Shown here: piece after piece, positions 53,835 through 63,517 of the stretch
Layout: each line of letters begins with the position of its first letter
How positions within the stretch are numbered: position 1 is the stretch's first letter
Source of the DNA: Mycobacterium sp. URHD0025
GTDB lineage: Bacteria; Actinomycetota; Actinomycetes; Mycobacteriales; Mycobacteriaceae
Direction of reading: 5' to 3'
DNA length: 64,000 nt
Assembly (NCBI RefSeq): GCF_000426065.1
Contig: NZ_AUEQ01000008.1
Location: forward strand, 372,001-436,000
Notes under the pieces: generated by a model
Databases searched by the model: none
What the model saw: the letters and a program-made list of their open reading frames with translations, nothing else
What the model was told of the DNA's origin: nothing
Made by a program: the position numbers and the translations under genes

Positions 53835-55088
53835 ATGACCATGAACGCCAAGCGCAGGCGGGCGCACGACAAGCTCGCCGCGCTACCGGGGGTGCGGGCG
53901 GTGCGACGCCCGGTCAGTCCTGATACCGACGAGCAGTTCGACCTTTTCTATGTGCGGGCCGGCCGCAAATCGGCGCACCCGGTCGTGATCATCCCGGGCG
54001 GTCCCGGCGTCGCCTCGATCCAGCCCTATCGCGCGCTGCGCCGGCGCGCCGCCGCCGCCGGATTCGACGTGATCATGATCGAACACCGGGGCGTCGGGAT
54101 GTCCCGGCACACCGATGCGGGTGCTGATCTGCCGCCCGCGGCCATCACCGTCGAGCAGGTGGTCGATGACATCGCCGCGGTGCTCGACGACGCCGGTGTG
54201 CACGAAGCGGTGCTTTACGGCACGTCGTACGGTAGTTACATCGCCGCCGGGTTCGGGGTACGGCACCCAGACCGGATCGCGGCGATGGTCCTGGACTCGC
54301 CCCTGCTGTCCACCGCCGATATCGAGGCGATGCGCAGTGCCATTCGAGGTCTGCTGTGGGATGGTTCGGACCCCGAGACGGCGGAGCTGGCGCCCAAGGT
54401 CCGGCGCCTGGTGGCAGACGGGGTTCTGGCCACCAAGGGTGCAGAACTTGCCGGCCTCCTGTATGGATTCGGCGGGGCCGCGCTGCTGAACCGCCAACTC
54501 GACCTGCTGCTGAGCGGACGCACCCTGGTGTGGACCGCGCTCGCCGGCCTGAGCCGGCTCTCGACGCGAAAAGCGCCGTACCGCAATGAGGTAGATCTCG
54601 TCGGACGAATAGCCTTTCGCGAGTTGAATTATGCCGGCGTACCCGACGGACTCCCGCTGGACCCGGCTCTCGACATGGCCGACATGATCGGCAGTGCGAA
54701 GTTCTACGAACCCTTCGAGGCCGAACCCTTCGACCTGGTGGCCGAATTGCCGCAGTTCCACTGGCGCACCGTCGTGGTGTCCGGTGGCCGGGATCTGACC
54801 ACGCCGCCGGCGGTGGCCGAACGGATCGCGGCACTGGTGCCCGGGGCCGTGCTGGTGAGGATGCCGACAGTCGCCCACAGCGTCCTCGATACCCGGGAGC
54901 GAGCTGCGTTCGCGGTGATCCGCGCCGTGGTCGACGGTGCGGCGGAACAACTTTCGGCCACCGCGGATGAACTCGACGCCTTGCCCGCGCGCCTTGTCGT
55001 CCGGCTGGCGATATCGGCGATCGCGGCTGCGATGGCCGTGGAGGCGGTGCTGCCTGCCACCAGATGGCGCAGCCCACGAACTACTTGA
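53835..55088 (+). CDS. Alpha/beta hydrolase (S33, proline iminopeptidase-like)
   Basis: 417 residues. Oxyanion motif PGGPG near 53-57, nucleophile in GTSYGSYIAAG (GxSxG-type elbow, Ser about 133), catalytic Asp in SGGRDLTTP and His in PTVAHSVLD. A helical cap separates them. The S33 family removes N-terminal proline or hydrolyses small esters/amides. 25 bases after the COX4-like gene, so it may be cotranscribed. It sits upstream (convergent) of oppA. Ends in a hydrophobic tail (VVRLAISAIAAAMAVEAVL), an unusual possible membrane anchor. Confidence 0.85.
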   Translation: MTMNAKRRRAHDKLAALPGVRAVRRPVSPDTDEQFDLFYVRAGRKSAHPVVIIPGGPGVASIQPYRALRRRAAAAGFDVIMIEHRGVGMSRHTDAGADLPPAAITVEQVVDDIAAVLDDAGVHEAVLYGTSYGSYIAAGFGVRHPDRIAAMVLDSPLLSTADIEAMRSAIRGLLWDGSDPETAELAPKVRRLVADGVLATKGAELAGLLYGFGGAALLNRQLDLLLSGRTLVWTALAGLSRLSTRKAPYRNEVDLVGRIAFRELNYAGVPDGLPLDPALDMADMIGSAKFYEPFEAEPFDLVAELPQFHWRTVVVSGGRDLTTPPAVAERIAALVPGAVLVRMPTVAHSVLDTRERAAFAVIRAVVDGAAEQLSATADELDALPARLVVRLAISAIAAAMAVEAVLPATRWRSPRTT

Positions 55089-56763
55089 GGAAACCGACCT
55101 TGGTGTAGTCGATGTCGGCCAGACCGGGGGCCCCGAAATTGGCGAGGTTGCTGCGCACCGCGACGTTTCCGGGTGATTGGAACAGTGGGAGGCTGAACAC
55201 CTCGGCGAACAACATCTGGTCGAGTTCGTTGGCCAGGGTCAGCGCCTTCGCCGGATCCAGCTCTTCCAGGGTCTGCTCGATCTTGGCGTCGATCTCCGGG
55301 CTGCCGATCTTGCCGAAGTTACTGGCGCCGTCCTGCGCGTAGATCTGGGTCAGTGAGCTCAGTGGGAAAGCGTCGCCGAGGAAGGCGAACTGGGCGATGT
55401 CGAAGTCGCCCTTGATGATGTAGTTGGTGAAGAACCCGGTGCCCGGCTTGGTGTCGAGCTTCAGGTTCACCCCGATCTGGCCCAGCATGTTCTGGGCGAT
55501 CTGGGCCACCTGCCGCGTGCTGCCCGCGTCGTAGAACACGTTGCGGATCACGAGTTCCTTGCCGTCCTTCTCCCGAAACTGCTTTCCCTCAGGCACTTTC
55601 CAGCCCAGTGCGTCCAGTTCCGCCTTCGCTTTTTCGGGGTCGAAGGCCACCGACGCGGCGTTGTCCTGGTAACCCTGCTGTCCCGCGACGAAGATGTGGT
55701 TGTTCAGCGGCGCCGGATTGTCGGTGAGACCGCGCTGGGTGATGTTGGCCAGCGCCTGACGGTCGATGCCCTTGGCGACCGCACTGCGCAGGGCCGGATC
55801 GGCCAGGATCGAGCCGGGCGCGCCGTTGAAGGTCAGGTGATACCAACTGGCCGACGGTGCCCGCCGGATGCTGATGCCCGCGGTCTTGCGGGCGATGGTC
55901 AGCTCATCCAGTGACGCGGTCCCGGTGGCGTCGATGGTGTTGTTCTGCAGCGCGGGAATGCGTGCGGCGTCATCGAGCACCAGGTAGGTGATGGTGTCCA
56001 GCAGCGGCGGGGCGCCCCACCATTTCGGGTTGCGGCTCATGGTGATCCGCTGTGCACCGCGGTCGATGTTGGACACCAGGAACGGGCCCGCGGACGGACC
56101 GGGCTGGCTCAGTTGAGCCTTGTTGAACGCCTCGGGGGTCGCGGTCATGCTCTTGGGCAGCAGCCGGCCGTTACCGGCGAACATGCCCTTCCAGTCCGCG
56201 TACGGCTTGGCGAAGGTCATCACGGCCTGGCGGTCGTCCACGCCGCGGGTGACCGAGGCCACCCGCTCGAAGCCGTTGGGTGCGGCGATGACGAATGCGG
56301 GATCCTTCCCGCTGTTGGCCTCGCTCTGGAACTTGATGTCCTCCCAGGTGATCGGCGTGCCGTCGGTCCACACCGCCTTGGGGTTGATCGTGTAGGTCAC
56401 CACCTGCGGGTTGGTGCTCGTCAGTTCGACGTTGGTGAAGTAGTCGGTGTTCACCGTCGCCGAACCATCCGCCGCGATCACGAACGCGCGGGGCATCGTC
56501 GCCCGGGTCAGTGAGCCGACATCGCCGGTGTTGCCGTCGATGTGCAGCGGATTGAAGTTCGAGGGGAACTCGGTCAGGGCAAGCCGCAGGTTGCCGCCCT
56601 GGCGCAGGTTCGCGACATCCTGCGGATTGATGTCGTTGGTGCTACCGATCTCGGCATTGCCGCCGGCCGACGGGGTTTCCCGGTCACCGCCCGAGCATCC
56701 GGCCAGGGCCAGTGCGGTGACTGCGGCGACGACGGCGACGCGTCGGATCTTCAACCCGTTCAT
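55081..56763 (-). CDS. oppA: Oligopeptide ABC transporter substrate-binding lipoprotein OppA
   Basis: 560 residues. Signal peptide and lipobox LAGC (Cys about 23). SBP family 5 motifs: NLRQGGNLRLALTEFPSNFNP near 53-73, VWTDGTPITWEDI near 130, AVAKGIDRQALANI near 330. Binds peptides outside the membrane and delivers them to OppBC; orthologue of Rv1280c. Separated from oppDCB by a divergent DoxX-like gene, so transcribed on its own here. Confidence 0.9.
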   Translation of the reverse strand: MNGLKIRRVAVVAAVTALALAGCSGGDRETPSAGGNAEIGSTNDINPQDVANLRQGGNLRLALTEFPSNFNPLHIDGNTGDVGSLTRATMPRAFVIAADGSATVNTDYFTNVELTSTNPQVVTYTINPKAVWTDGTPITWEDIKFQSEANSGKDPAFVIAAPNGFERVASVTRGVDDRQAVMTFAKPYADWKGMFAGNGRLLPKSMTATPEAFNKAQLSQPGPSAGPFLVSNIDRGAQRITMSRNPKWWGAPPLLDTITYLVLDDAARIPALQNNTIDATGTASLDELTIARKTAGISIRRAPSASWYHLTFNGAPGSILADPALRSAVAKGIDRQALANITQRGLTDNPAPLNNHIFVAGQQGYQDNAASVAFDPEKAKAELDALGWKVPEGKQFREKDGKELVIRNVFYDAGSTRQVAQIAQNMLGQIGVNLKLDTKPGTGFFTNYIIKGDFDIAQFAFLGDAFPLSSLTQIYAQDGASNFGKIGSPEIDAKIEQTLEELDPAKALTLANELDQMLFAEVFSLPLFQSPGNVAVRSNLANFGAPGLADIDYTKVGFLK

Positions 56764-56888
56764 CTCGCCGATGCTAGAGGTAGCCGGGCCAATTTGGGGA
56801 CAGGACCCCGCGGTGTCAATTGGCGGTCGCTGGACCTTCGGCAGCCGATACCGTGATAAGTCGCGTGTGGTTCAGGGGGAGGGGCGCC

Positions 56889-58217
56889 GTGACAGATCCA
56901 GGTCCTGACGATGTTCGCTGGCCGCTTGCTATCCGGATCGGCTTCCGGTTCGGTGCCTGCTACTTCGGCTTGTTCGGCCTGGCCTGCCTGCTGGGACTGA
57001 CCCCGATCCTTCTGGCAGGGGTGGGGATCAGGCTGCCCTGGGCTTCGGTGTCGGGGCTGCTCGCGACGCTGCGCCCGCCGATCGAGTGGACTGCGTCCCA
57101 CATTTTGGGGCTGCGGGTCGAGAGCCTCCAGGTGGGCAGCGACAGCGCTTTCCAGTGGACGGCGTTGTTTCTCATGGTGGTTGTCTCCATATCGGCGACG
57201 GCACTGTGGTCGGTGCTGGACCGGCATCGCGGCGGCTACCCGCGGATGTGGGCGTGGCTGTCGCTGTACCTGCGATTCGTGCTGGCCACCGCGATGTTCT
57301 ATTTCGGCATGGCCAAGGCAATCCCGACTCAGATGCCGTTCGTCCTCAACCGGCTGGTCGAACCGTTCGGCAATTTCAGCCCGCAGGGCGTGCTCTGGTC
57401 GCAGGTGAGCATCTCGCAGTCGTACCAGATTGTGCTCGGCTCGGCCGAACTGCTTGCCGGCGTGCTGCTGCTCATCCCGCGGGCGGTCCCTGCGGGAGCG
57501 CTGCTGTGCGCAGTCGATATGACGCAGGTCTTCCTGCTCAACATGACCTACGACATCCGACTCAAGACGGTTTCGTCGATGCTGCTGATGGTGAGCTTGT
57601 TCCTGCTGGCGCCGTATGCCGCGCGGCTGGCTGCGGTGCTCTTCTCCTACCGGGCGGTTCCGGCGGCGCGTACGCCGCAGCTCTTCAGCACCGGGCGAGC
57701 CAATCGGATTGCGCTGGTGGCGCAGTTGATCCTCGGTGCGAGCCTGTTCGGTGCCATGGCCGCACAGAACTGGCAGCAATGGTCCAGGCCGGTCCCGGAG
57801 TTGTACGGCATCTACAAGGTCGACGGTTTCTCCGCCGAAGGCTACCGGCGTGACCCACTCCTGACCGATGAATTGCAGTGGCGCCGGGTGGTTTTCGACC
57901 GATCGTTCAGCATGGCCGATCCGGTGCGGCTGACCATTCAGCATATGGACGACTCGTTCGAGGAATATGGCGGCAGCATCGACCCGAGTCGGCATTTCAT
58001 CGATCTGAACCACTACGTCGAGGTAGGTACCTTCAAACAGACTCCCGTGCGGGTGCGCCTGACGTATTGGTGGCCGGATCCGAACCGGCTGGTCATCGAC
58101 GCCGACGACTATGCCGGGCACCGCATCCACGCCTGGTGTACCAAGGTGGATCCGAACTCGTTTCCGTTGGTGGAGAGGGGGTTCAGTTGGGTCCGGGAGA
58201 CCCCGTACAACAGATGA
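56889..58217 (+). CDS. DoxX-like integral membrane protein, unknown function
   Basis: 442 residues from GTG 56889, chosen because AGGGGGAGGGG (56874-56884) gives it a strong ribosome site; the frame extends 23 codons further. About eight helices. The segment LRFVLATAMFYFGMAKAIPT and LVEPFGNFSPQGVLW resemble DoxX/HTTM-like proteins. The last 130 residues are soluble (RRDPLLTDELQWRRVVFD). No characterised homologue known to me. It interrupts the opp locus between oppA and oppD. Confidence 0.65.
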   Translation: MTDPGPDDVRWPLAIRIGFRFGACYFGLFGLACLLGLTPILLAGVGIRLPWASVSGLLATLRPPIEWTASHILGLRVESLQVGSDSAFQWTALFLMVVVSISATALWSVLDRHRGGYPRMWAWLSLYLRFVLATAMFYFGMAKAIPTQMPFVLNRLVEPFGNFSPQGVLWSQVSISQSYQIVLGSAELLAGVLLLIPRAVPAGALLCAVDMTQVFLLNMTYDIRLKTVSSMLLMVSLFLLAPYAARLAAVLFSYRAVPAARTPQLFSTGRANRIALVAQLILGASLFGAMAAQNWQQWSRPVPELYGIYKVDGFSAEGYRRDPLLTDELQWRRVVFDRSFSMADPVRLTIQHMDDSFEEYGGSIDPSRHFIDLNHYVEVGTFKQTPVRVRLTYWWPDPNRLVIDADDYAGHRIHAWCTKVDPNSFPLVERGFSWVRETPYNR

Positions 58218-58219
58218 AT

Positions 58220-60061
58220 TCAGTCGACAGGCTTGGGTTGCGGAACCGCGGCCAACAACTTGCGGGTGTACTCATGCTGGGGGTTGGCGAACACCGCATC
58301 GCCGGAGCCCTGTTCGACGACTGCGCCCTTGTACATCACCGCGACATCGTGCGCCAGGTGCTTGACCACGGACAGGTCATGGGACACGAACAGATAGGCC
58401 AGGCCGAATTGGTCCTGCAGGTCCAGCAACAGGTTGATGATTCCGGCCTGGATGGAGACGTCCAGTGCGGAGACCGGTTCGTCGAGCGCGATGATCTTGG
58501 GCTGCAGGGCCAGGGCGCGGGCGATCCCGATGCGTTGTTTCTGACCGCCGGAGAATTCGGCCGGGTAGCGGCCGGCGTCGGCGCGTCGCAGGCCCACCAA
58601 CTCGAGTAGCTCGGCCACCCGTTCGTCGATCCGGGGTTTGTCGAAACCGTTGGCGGTCAACGGCTCAGCCAACACGTCCGACACCGGCAGCCGGGGGTCC
58701 AGTGATGCCACCGGATCCTGGAACACCACTTGAAGGTCGGTACGCATGGCGCGGCGGGTTTTCCGGTTCAGGGTGGCCACATCCGAGCCGAGCACCTCGA
58801 TCGAACCTGATTGCGGCGCAGACAGATTCAGTATCTGATGCAGGGTGGTCGACTTGCCCGATCCGGACTCGCCGACGATGCCGAGGGTGCGGCCGCTGCG
58901 CAGGTCGAAGCTGACGTCGTCGACAGCACGGACCTCACCGACCTGTCTGCGCAGCACCACCCCTTTGGTCAGCTTGTAGGTCTTGGACAGCTCCCGCACC
59001 CGCAGCACCACCTGGGGGTCGTCGTCGGGCGCACCATCGGTGGTGCTGGTGGTGCCGGGCACCTGATAGATCTCGGCGGCGCTGCGACCGGCGACCTGAT
59101 CGGTGCGGATACAGGCGGCGTGGTGGTCCGGCGCCAACTCGATGAGTTCGGGTTCTGCGGCCTCACATTCATCGATGGCCAGTGGGCAGCGCGGGGCGAA
59201 CGGGCATCCGTGCGGCGTCGCGGTGAGTGACGGCGGCGCACCGGGGATCGGCACCAGGCGGGCGCCCTGCGGGGCATCCAGGCGCGGCACCGAGCCGAGC
59301 AGCCCGACGGTGTACGGCATCCTGGCCTGCTCGTACAGCCGGGCCACCGGTGCATCCTCGACAGCCCGGCCGGCGTACATCACCAGCGCCCGGTCGGCGA
59401 ATTCGGCCACCACACCCAGGTCGTGGGTGATGATCAGCACCCCGGCGCCGGTGACGTCGCGCGCGGTCTTGAGCACGTCGAGGATCTGGGCCTGCACCGT
59501 GACGTCCAGGGCTGTGGTGGGCTCATCGCAGATCAGCAGATCGGGATCATTGGCGATGGCGATGGCGATGACCACCCGCTGGCGTTCGCCGCCGGACAAC
59601 TCATGCGGGAAGGAACGGGCTCGTTGTGCCGGCTGCGCGATGCCGACCAGCTCGAGAAGTTCGGTGGCGCGGAGCCGCGCCGCGCGCCGGTCCAGATCGC
59701 GGTTGTGGACTCTCAGGGCTTCGGCGATCTGATCGCCCACCGTGTACACCGGGGTGAGTGCCGACATCGGGTCCTGGAACACCGTGCCGATGGTGTTGCC
59801 CCGGACTCGGGACATCTCCGCGTCCGATAAACCGACCAGTTCCTCTCCGCGCAGCCGCACCGATCCAGAGACCTCGGCGAATTCCGGCAACAGCCCGACC
59901 ACCGCCATGGCACTGGCCGATTTCCCGGCTCCGGACTCACCGACGAGCGCCACCACCTCGCCGGCGTCGACGTGAAAGTTCAGGCCCCGCACCGCGTGGA
60001 CCGCATCGGTATCGGTGGGGAAGTCCACCGTCAGATCGGATACTTCGAGAAGTCGGGTCAT
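58220..60061 (-). CDS. oppD: Peptide ABC transporter ATPase, fused OppD-OppF
   Basis: 613 residues with two complete ATPase units: Walker [11 protein letters not shown] and [10 protein letters not shown], signatures LSGGERQRV and FSGGQKQRI, Walker [14 protein letters not shown] and [12 protein letters not shown]. Oligopeptide C-terminal motifs with conserved cysteines ([15 protein letters not shown]) follow unit 1. One protein supplies both nucleotide-binding domains, as in Rv1281c. ATG overlaps the oppC stop (ATGA). Powers peptide uptake through OppBC. Confidence 0.92.
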   Translation of the reverse strand: MTRLLEVSDLTVDFPTDTDAVHAVRGLNFHVDAGEVVALVGESGAGKSASAMAVVGLLPEFAEVSGSVRLRGEELVGLSDAEMSRVRGNTIGTVFQDPMSALTPVYTVGDQIAEALRVHNRDLDRRAARLRATELLELVGIAQPAQRARSFPHELSGGERQRVVIAIAIANDPDLLICDEPTTALDVTVQAQILDVLKTARDVTGAGVLIITHDLGVVAEFADRALVMYAGRAVEDAPVARLYEQARMPYTVGLLGSVPRLDAPQGARLVPIPGAPPSLTATPHGCPFAPRCPLAIDECEAAEPELIELAPDHHAACIRTDQVAGRSAAEIYQVPGTTSTTDGAPDDDPQVVLRVRELSKTYKLTKGVVLRRQVGEVRAVDDVSFDLRSGRTLGIVGESGSGKSTTLHQILNLSAPQSGSIEVLGSDVATLNRKTRRAMRTDLQVVFQDPVASLDPRLPVSDVLAEPLTANGFDKPRIDERVAELLELVGLRRADAGRYPAEFSGGQKQRIGIARALALQPKIIALDEPVSALDVSIQAGIINLLLDLQDQFGLAYLFVSHDLSVVKHLAHDVAVMYKGAVVEQGSGDAVFANPQHEYTRKLLAAVPQPKPVD

Positions 60062-61011
60062 CGGCGTGACCTCCGGCCAACAGACTTCCGGCGCCGCAGC
60101 CGGCGGCTGCCCGGGTCGAGTGCGTCGCGCAAGCCGTCACCGATCAGGTTGGCGCACAGGATGATCAGCACCAACACCCCGGCGGGGAACAGGAAGACCC
60201 AGGGGAACGTGGTGGCGGATTTGGTGCCGTCGGCGATCAGCGTGCCCAGCGAGACATCGGGCGCCTGGATGCCGAATCCCAGGTAGCTCAACCCGGTTTC
60301 GGACAGGATCGCCACACCGACGTTGAGTGCGGTGTCGATGATCAGGATGGAGGCCACGTTGGGCAGGATGTGGCGCACGATGATGCGCCGGCTGCTGACA
60401 CCCATATAGCGGGCAGCCAACACGAATTCGCGCTCCCGCAGGCTCAGGGTCATCCCGCGCACGATGCGCGAACTGATCATCCAGCTGAACGCGGAGAGCA
60501 GCACGATCAGCCAGAACACCCGGTCGGACTGGCTCAACCGCGGTGTGACGATGGCGATCAGGATGAAGCTGGGGACCACCAGCAGCACGTCGACGATCCA
60601 CATGAGGGTGCGATCGCGCCAGCCGCCGAAGTATCCGGCGACCGAACCGACCGTGGCGGCGATGACGGTCGAGATGAACGCCACGCAGACACCGATCAAC
60701 ATGGATTTCTGCATGCCGCGCAGGGTTTGGGCGAAGATGTCCTGTCCCAGCGCGTTGGTGCCGAACCAGTGATGGACCGACGGTGGTTCCTGCAGTGCGT
60801 AGTAGTCGAGGTCCGAGTAGCTGTAGGGCAGGACCGACGGTAGCGCGTAGCAGGCCACGAACATGATCACCAGCAGTGCCAGCGACACCACGGCGGGCCA
60901 GTTGCGCAGGAACCGGCGGAACACCAGGGTGCGCCGGGTGGCGAATTCCTCGGTGTGCAGACCTGAGCGGGCCGCGGTGGCGTCGGTGGTCGTATCGGAG
61001 GTCTGGCTCAT
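60058..61011 (-). CDS. oppC: Peptide ABC transporter permease OppC
   Basis: 317 residues from ATG 61011. Six helices, OppC N-terminal cytosolic region, and EAA loop [40 protein letters not shown] near 90 is characteristic of OppC/DppC. Start overlaps the oppB stop (ATGA). Orthologue of Rv1282c. Confidence 0.92.
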   Translation of the reverse strand: MSQTSDTTTDATAARSGLHTEEFATRRTLVFRRFLRNWPAVVSLALLVIMFVACYALPSVLPYSYSDLDYYALQEPPSVHHWFGTNALGQDIFAQTLRGMQKSMLIGVCVAFISTVIAATVGSVAGYFGGWRDRTLMWIVDVLLVVPSFILIAIVTPRLSQSDRVFWLIVLLSAFSWMISSRIVRGMTLSLREREFVLAARYMGVSSRRIIVRHILPNVASILIIDTALNVGVAILSETGLSYLGFGIQAPDVSLGTLIADGTKSATTFPWVFLFPAGVLVLIILCANLIGDGLRDALDPGSRRLRRRKSVGRRSRR

Positions 61012-61985
61012 GTGACTCGCACCCTGGGGTCGAGGAACGCATAGATGACGTCGGAGAGCAGGCCGGCAACGAGGATCACGGTGCCGGTGAACACCGTGAT
61101 GGCCGCGATGATGTTGGTGTCCTGGGTGGCGATGCCCTGGACGACCCATTCGCCCATGCCGTGCCAGCCGAAGATCTTCTCGACGAACACGGAGCCCGTG
61201 ACCAATCCGGCGACGCCATAGGCGAACAGGGTGGCCATCGGGATGAGCGCGGTGCGCAGCCCGTGCTTGAACAGGGCTTGGCGCCGGGTCAGTCCCTTGG
61301 CTCGCGCGGTGCGGATGAAGTCCTGGCCGAGCACGTCGAGCATCGCGTTGCGCTGGTACCGGCTGTAGCCGGCGATGGCCATCAGGGCCAGCGTGAACGT
61401 CGGCAACACGAGGTGCTGCAGGCGGTCGACGAACTGGTCCCAGGCGCCGCCGACGGGCACCGGCGCCGTTTCGCCGGTGTACTCGAAGATCTGCACGCCC
61501 AGCATCGAGTTCACGTTGAGCGCCGCCAGGATCAGCATGTTGGCGATCACGAACGACGGCGTACTGATCACCAGCAGCGACAGCACGGTGATGACGCGAT
61601 CTGACAGCCGGTACTGACGGATCGCGCCCCAGGCCCCGACCACCACGCCGATCACGGCGCCGGAGATCGCGCCGACGACCAGGAGCCGCAGCGTCACCCC
61701 GATGCGCCGCCACAATTCGTCGGATACCGGCTGCCCGGTCACCGTCGTGCCGAAATCGCCGCGGACCGCGCCGGCAGCCCAGTCGACGTACCGCAGCGGG
61801 ATGGGCTTGTCGAGGCCGAGTTCGGCGCTCTTGGCGTCGATCGCTGACTGCGGTGGCCGCGGGTTGCGCTGTTCCAGGCTGTCGAGGGGTTTGAAGTTCA
61901 GCGAGGTCAGGGTGAAGGTGAGAAACGATGCCAGGGCCAGCAACACGATGTAGTTGAGCAGCCGGCGCGCCAGAAAGCGCGTCAT
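61008..61985 (-). CDS. oppB: Peptide ABC transporter permease OppB
   Basis: 325 residues from ATG 61985 (62003 possible). N-terminal MTRFLARRLLNYIVLLAL helix, ERNPRPPQSAIDAKSAELGLDKP-like loop, EAA loop QDFIRTARAKGLTRRQALFKH, C-terminal GMGEWVVQGIATQDTN. First gene of oppB-oppC-oppD. Orthologue of Rv1283c. Confidence 0.92.
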   Translation of the reverse strand: MTRFLARRLLNYIVLLALASFLTFTLTSLNFKPLDSLEQRNPRPPQSAIDAKSAELGLDKPIPLRYVDWAAGAVRGDFGTTVTGQPVSDELWRRIGVTLRLLVVGAISGAVIGVVVGAWGAIRQYRLSDRVITVLSLLVISTPSFVIANMLILAALNVNSMLGVQIFEYTGETAPVPVGGAWDQFVDRLQHLVLPTFTLALMAIAGYSRYQRNAMLDVLGQDFIRTARAKGLTRRQALFKHGLRTALIPMATLFAYGVAGLVTGSVFVEKIFGWHGMGEWVVQGIATQDTNIIAAITVFTGTVILVAGLLSDVIYAFLDPRVRVT

Positions 61986-62103
61986 TCGGTTCTTCCCGCC
62001 CACGGCTGCATGCCAGACAGGGTAAATCAGTCGCCCGCACTCGGTGGGTAACTGTCAGTCGAGCCACAGCGTCGATGTAGAAATCAGGGGTTCACTGAAA
62101 TAC

Positions 62104-62361
62104 ATGAAGCTCAGCGGACTCAAGAATGTGAAAGTGCTCGCTGCGGTGGCCGGTGGTGCGGCAGTGGTGGGGCTCGGCGTGTTCGGCGCTGTGTCGGACG
62201 GGCAGGTGGGTACCGGTTCCGGGGCACTGGCCGCCGGTTCGCACATGAACCTCGGCCAGACCAGTACCGAGACGACGCCGCCGACCGCGCCGGCGGTATC
62301 CATGGCGGTGCCCTCGATGAGGGGCAACACGCCGCCGTCCGGGTTCGCCACCACGCACTGA
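62104..62361 (+). CDS. Small secreted protein, tandem family member 1
   Basis: 85 residues from ATG 62104. Basic N-terminus and hydrophobic helix (about 10-30, ending GVFGAVSDG) act as signal or anchor. The mature part is low-complexity Thr/Pro with TSTETTPPTAPAVSMAVPS and ending PPSGFATTH. Similar in design and motif to the next two genes. Unknown function. Confidence 0.7.
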   Translation: MKLSGLKNVKVLAAVAGGAAVVGLGVFGAVSDGQVGTGSGALAAGSHMNLGQTSTETTPPTAPAVSMAVPSMRGNTPPSGFATTH

Positions 62362-62435
62362 TCGCCGGAGCAGGCACCGGGCGCTTGTTTCACCTCCGGC
62401 CGCAAGGGTTATACGACGCGGCGGGAGGCGAACAT

Positions 62436-62696
62436 ATGCGTAACGCGAAGGAAAACAATCAAAGAAATCTCAAATGGATCACGGCCGGCGTCGGCGTGAT
62501 CGGCGGGTTAGCCACGGCGGTGCTCGGGGTCGGGATGGGCGGTGGCCTCGCCGGCGCCGAGCAGCGGGTCGAACCGCCGGCCATCACCACTGGACAGACC
62601 GTCACTACGACGACTCCGCCGACGGCTCCCGAGACGTCAGAGGCGTCACCGACCGTCTCGGCGACGACGCCATCGGGGTTTGCCACGCCACACTGA
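62436..62696 (+). CDS. Small secreted protein, tandem family member 2
   Basis: 86 residues from ATG 62436, with GGGAGG upstream. Helix ITAGVGVIGGLATAVLGVGMGG, then ITTGQTVTTTTPPTAPETSE and TPSGFATPH, closely matching member 1. Presumably exported; function unknown. Confidence 0.75.
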   Translation: MRNAKENNQRNLKWITAGVGVIGGLATAVLGVGMGGGLAGAEQRVEPPAITTGQTVTTTTPPTAPETSEASPTVSATTPSGFATPH

Positions 62697-62771
62697 TCGG
62701 GCCTGATCCGACCAGTCGGCGCGCCATGCGCCCGGTTTCGCGGGCGGTGGATTCCCGGTAGGGAGGTCGAT

Positions 62772-63008
62772 GTGACAGGAGACGAACGCAACAAGCGGAC
62801 CAACTATGCGATGGCCGGTGTGGGAGCGATCGCACTGGCAACCATGGGCGCCATCGGGACGATGATGGCCCAGGCGCCGACCAGTGCGGCGGTGCCGGCG
62901 GTCACCGTGGGTGAAACCGTAACCAAGACAACGGCTCCCAGTGAGTTGGAGACGTCGTTTGCGAAGCCGACGGTCAAGGTGGAACTGCCCGACGGGTACG
63001 GCAACTAG
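62772..63008 (+). CDS. Small secreted protein, tandem family member 3
   Basis: 78 residues from GTG 62772. Helix AMAGVGAIALATMGAIGTMM, then VTVGETVTKTTAPSELETSF and an acidic ending ELPDGYGN. Shares the GxTVT-T-[AP]P motif with the other two but has diverged most. CTAG stop overlap with the next gene. Confidence 0.72.
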   Translation: MTGDERNKRTNYAMAGVGAIALATMGAIGTMMAQAPTSAAVPAVTVGETVTKTTAPSELETSFAKPTVKVELPDGYGN

Positions 63009-63424
63009 GGCGACGGCGGGCGGCTGTCCGGCGCTTCTCCCATGCTGGTGACGGTCGGCTTGCCGGCTGTGGCGGGCTCGTTGCGGGTCGCGCGCACCAT
63101 GACCCGGTCATCGACCCCGAATGGGGTTTTGGCGGCCGCCGGCACGGTGTAGCTCTGGGTGAAGCCGTCGTTGCTGCGGACTGTGACCGAGGTCGCGGTG
63201 AGTTCGGTGATCGTGCCGGTCTGCGTCAGCGCCGTGGTGTAACCGCCGTCGCCGTCAGCCAGCACCGCCTCGCTGTGCACGGTCGCCGAGTCGGCCCGGT
63301 CTCGCGGCGGTGGTCCAGGAAAGCCCGGGCTGTGGCTGTCGGTGGCGGCGTAGATCGCCGTGCCGCCGAGTCCGGCGATAGCCACGGCGATGCCCACCGC
63401 GGCGGCCGTGTGTCGGATGCTCAT
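63005..63424 (-). CDS. Secreted DUF5666-like protein
   Basis: 139 residues from ATG 63424 (frame open further but this start fits the signal helix AAAVGIAVAIAGLGGTAIYAA). After a Pro/Asp linker the core GTITELTATSVTVRSNDG, YTVPAAAKTPFGVDDRVMVRA resembles DUF5666 (OB-like) domains. Extracytoplasmic; divergent from the TcrX-like regulator and possibly its target. Confidence 0.7.
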   Translation of the reverse strand: MSIRHTAAAVGIAVAIAGLGGTAIYAATDSHSPGFPGPPPRDRADSATVHSEAVLADGDGGYTTALTQTGTITELTATSVTVRSNDGFTQSYTVPAAAKTPFGVDDRVMVRATRNEPATAGKPTVTSMGEAPDSRPPSP

Positions 63425-63517
63425 GTGCTCCACGGTGCCGGTGTTGCCTATGAGCCGGCTGTGCGCGGACTCTGCGCGCTTCACAGCCTGCACATAGAAA
63501 GCGCACAGTGTGGGCCT

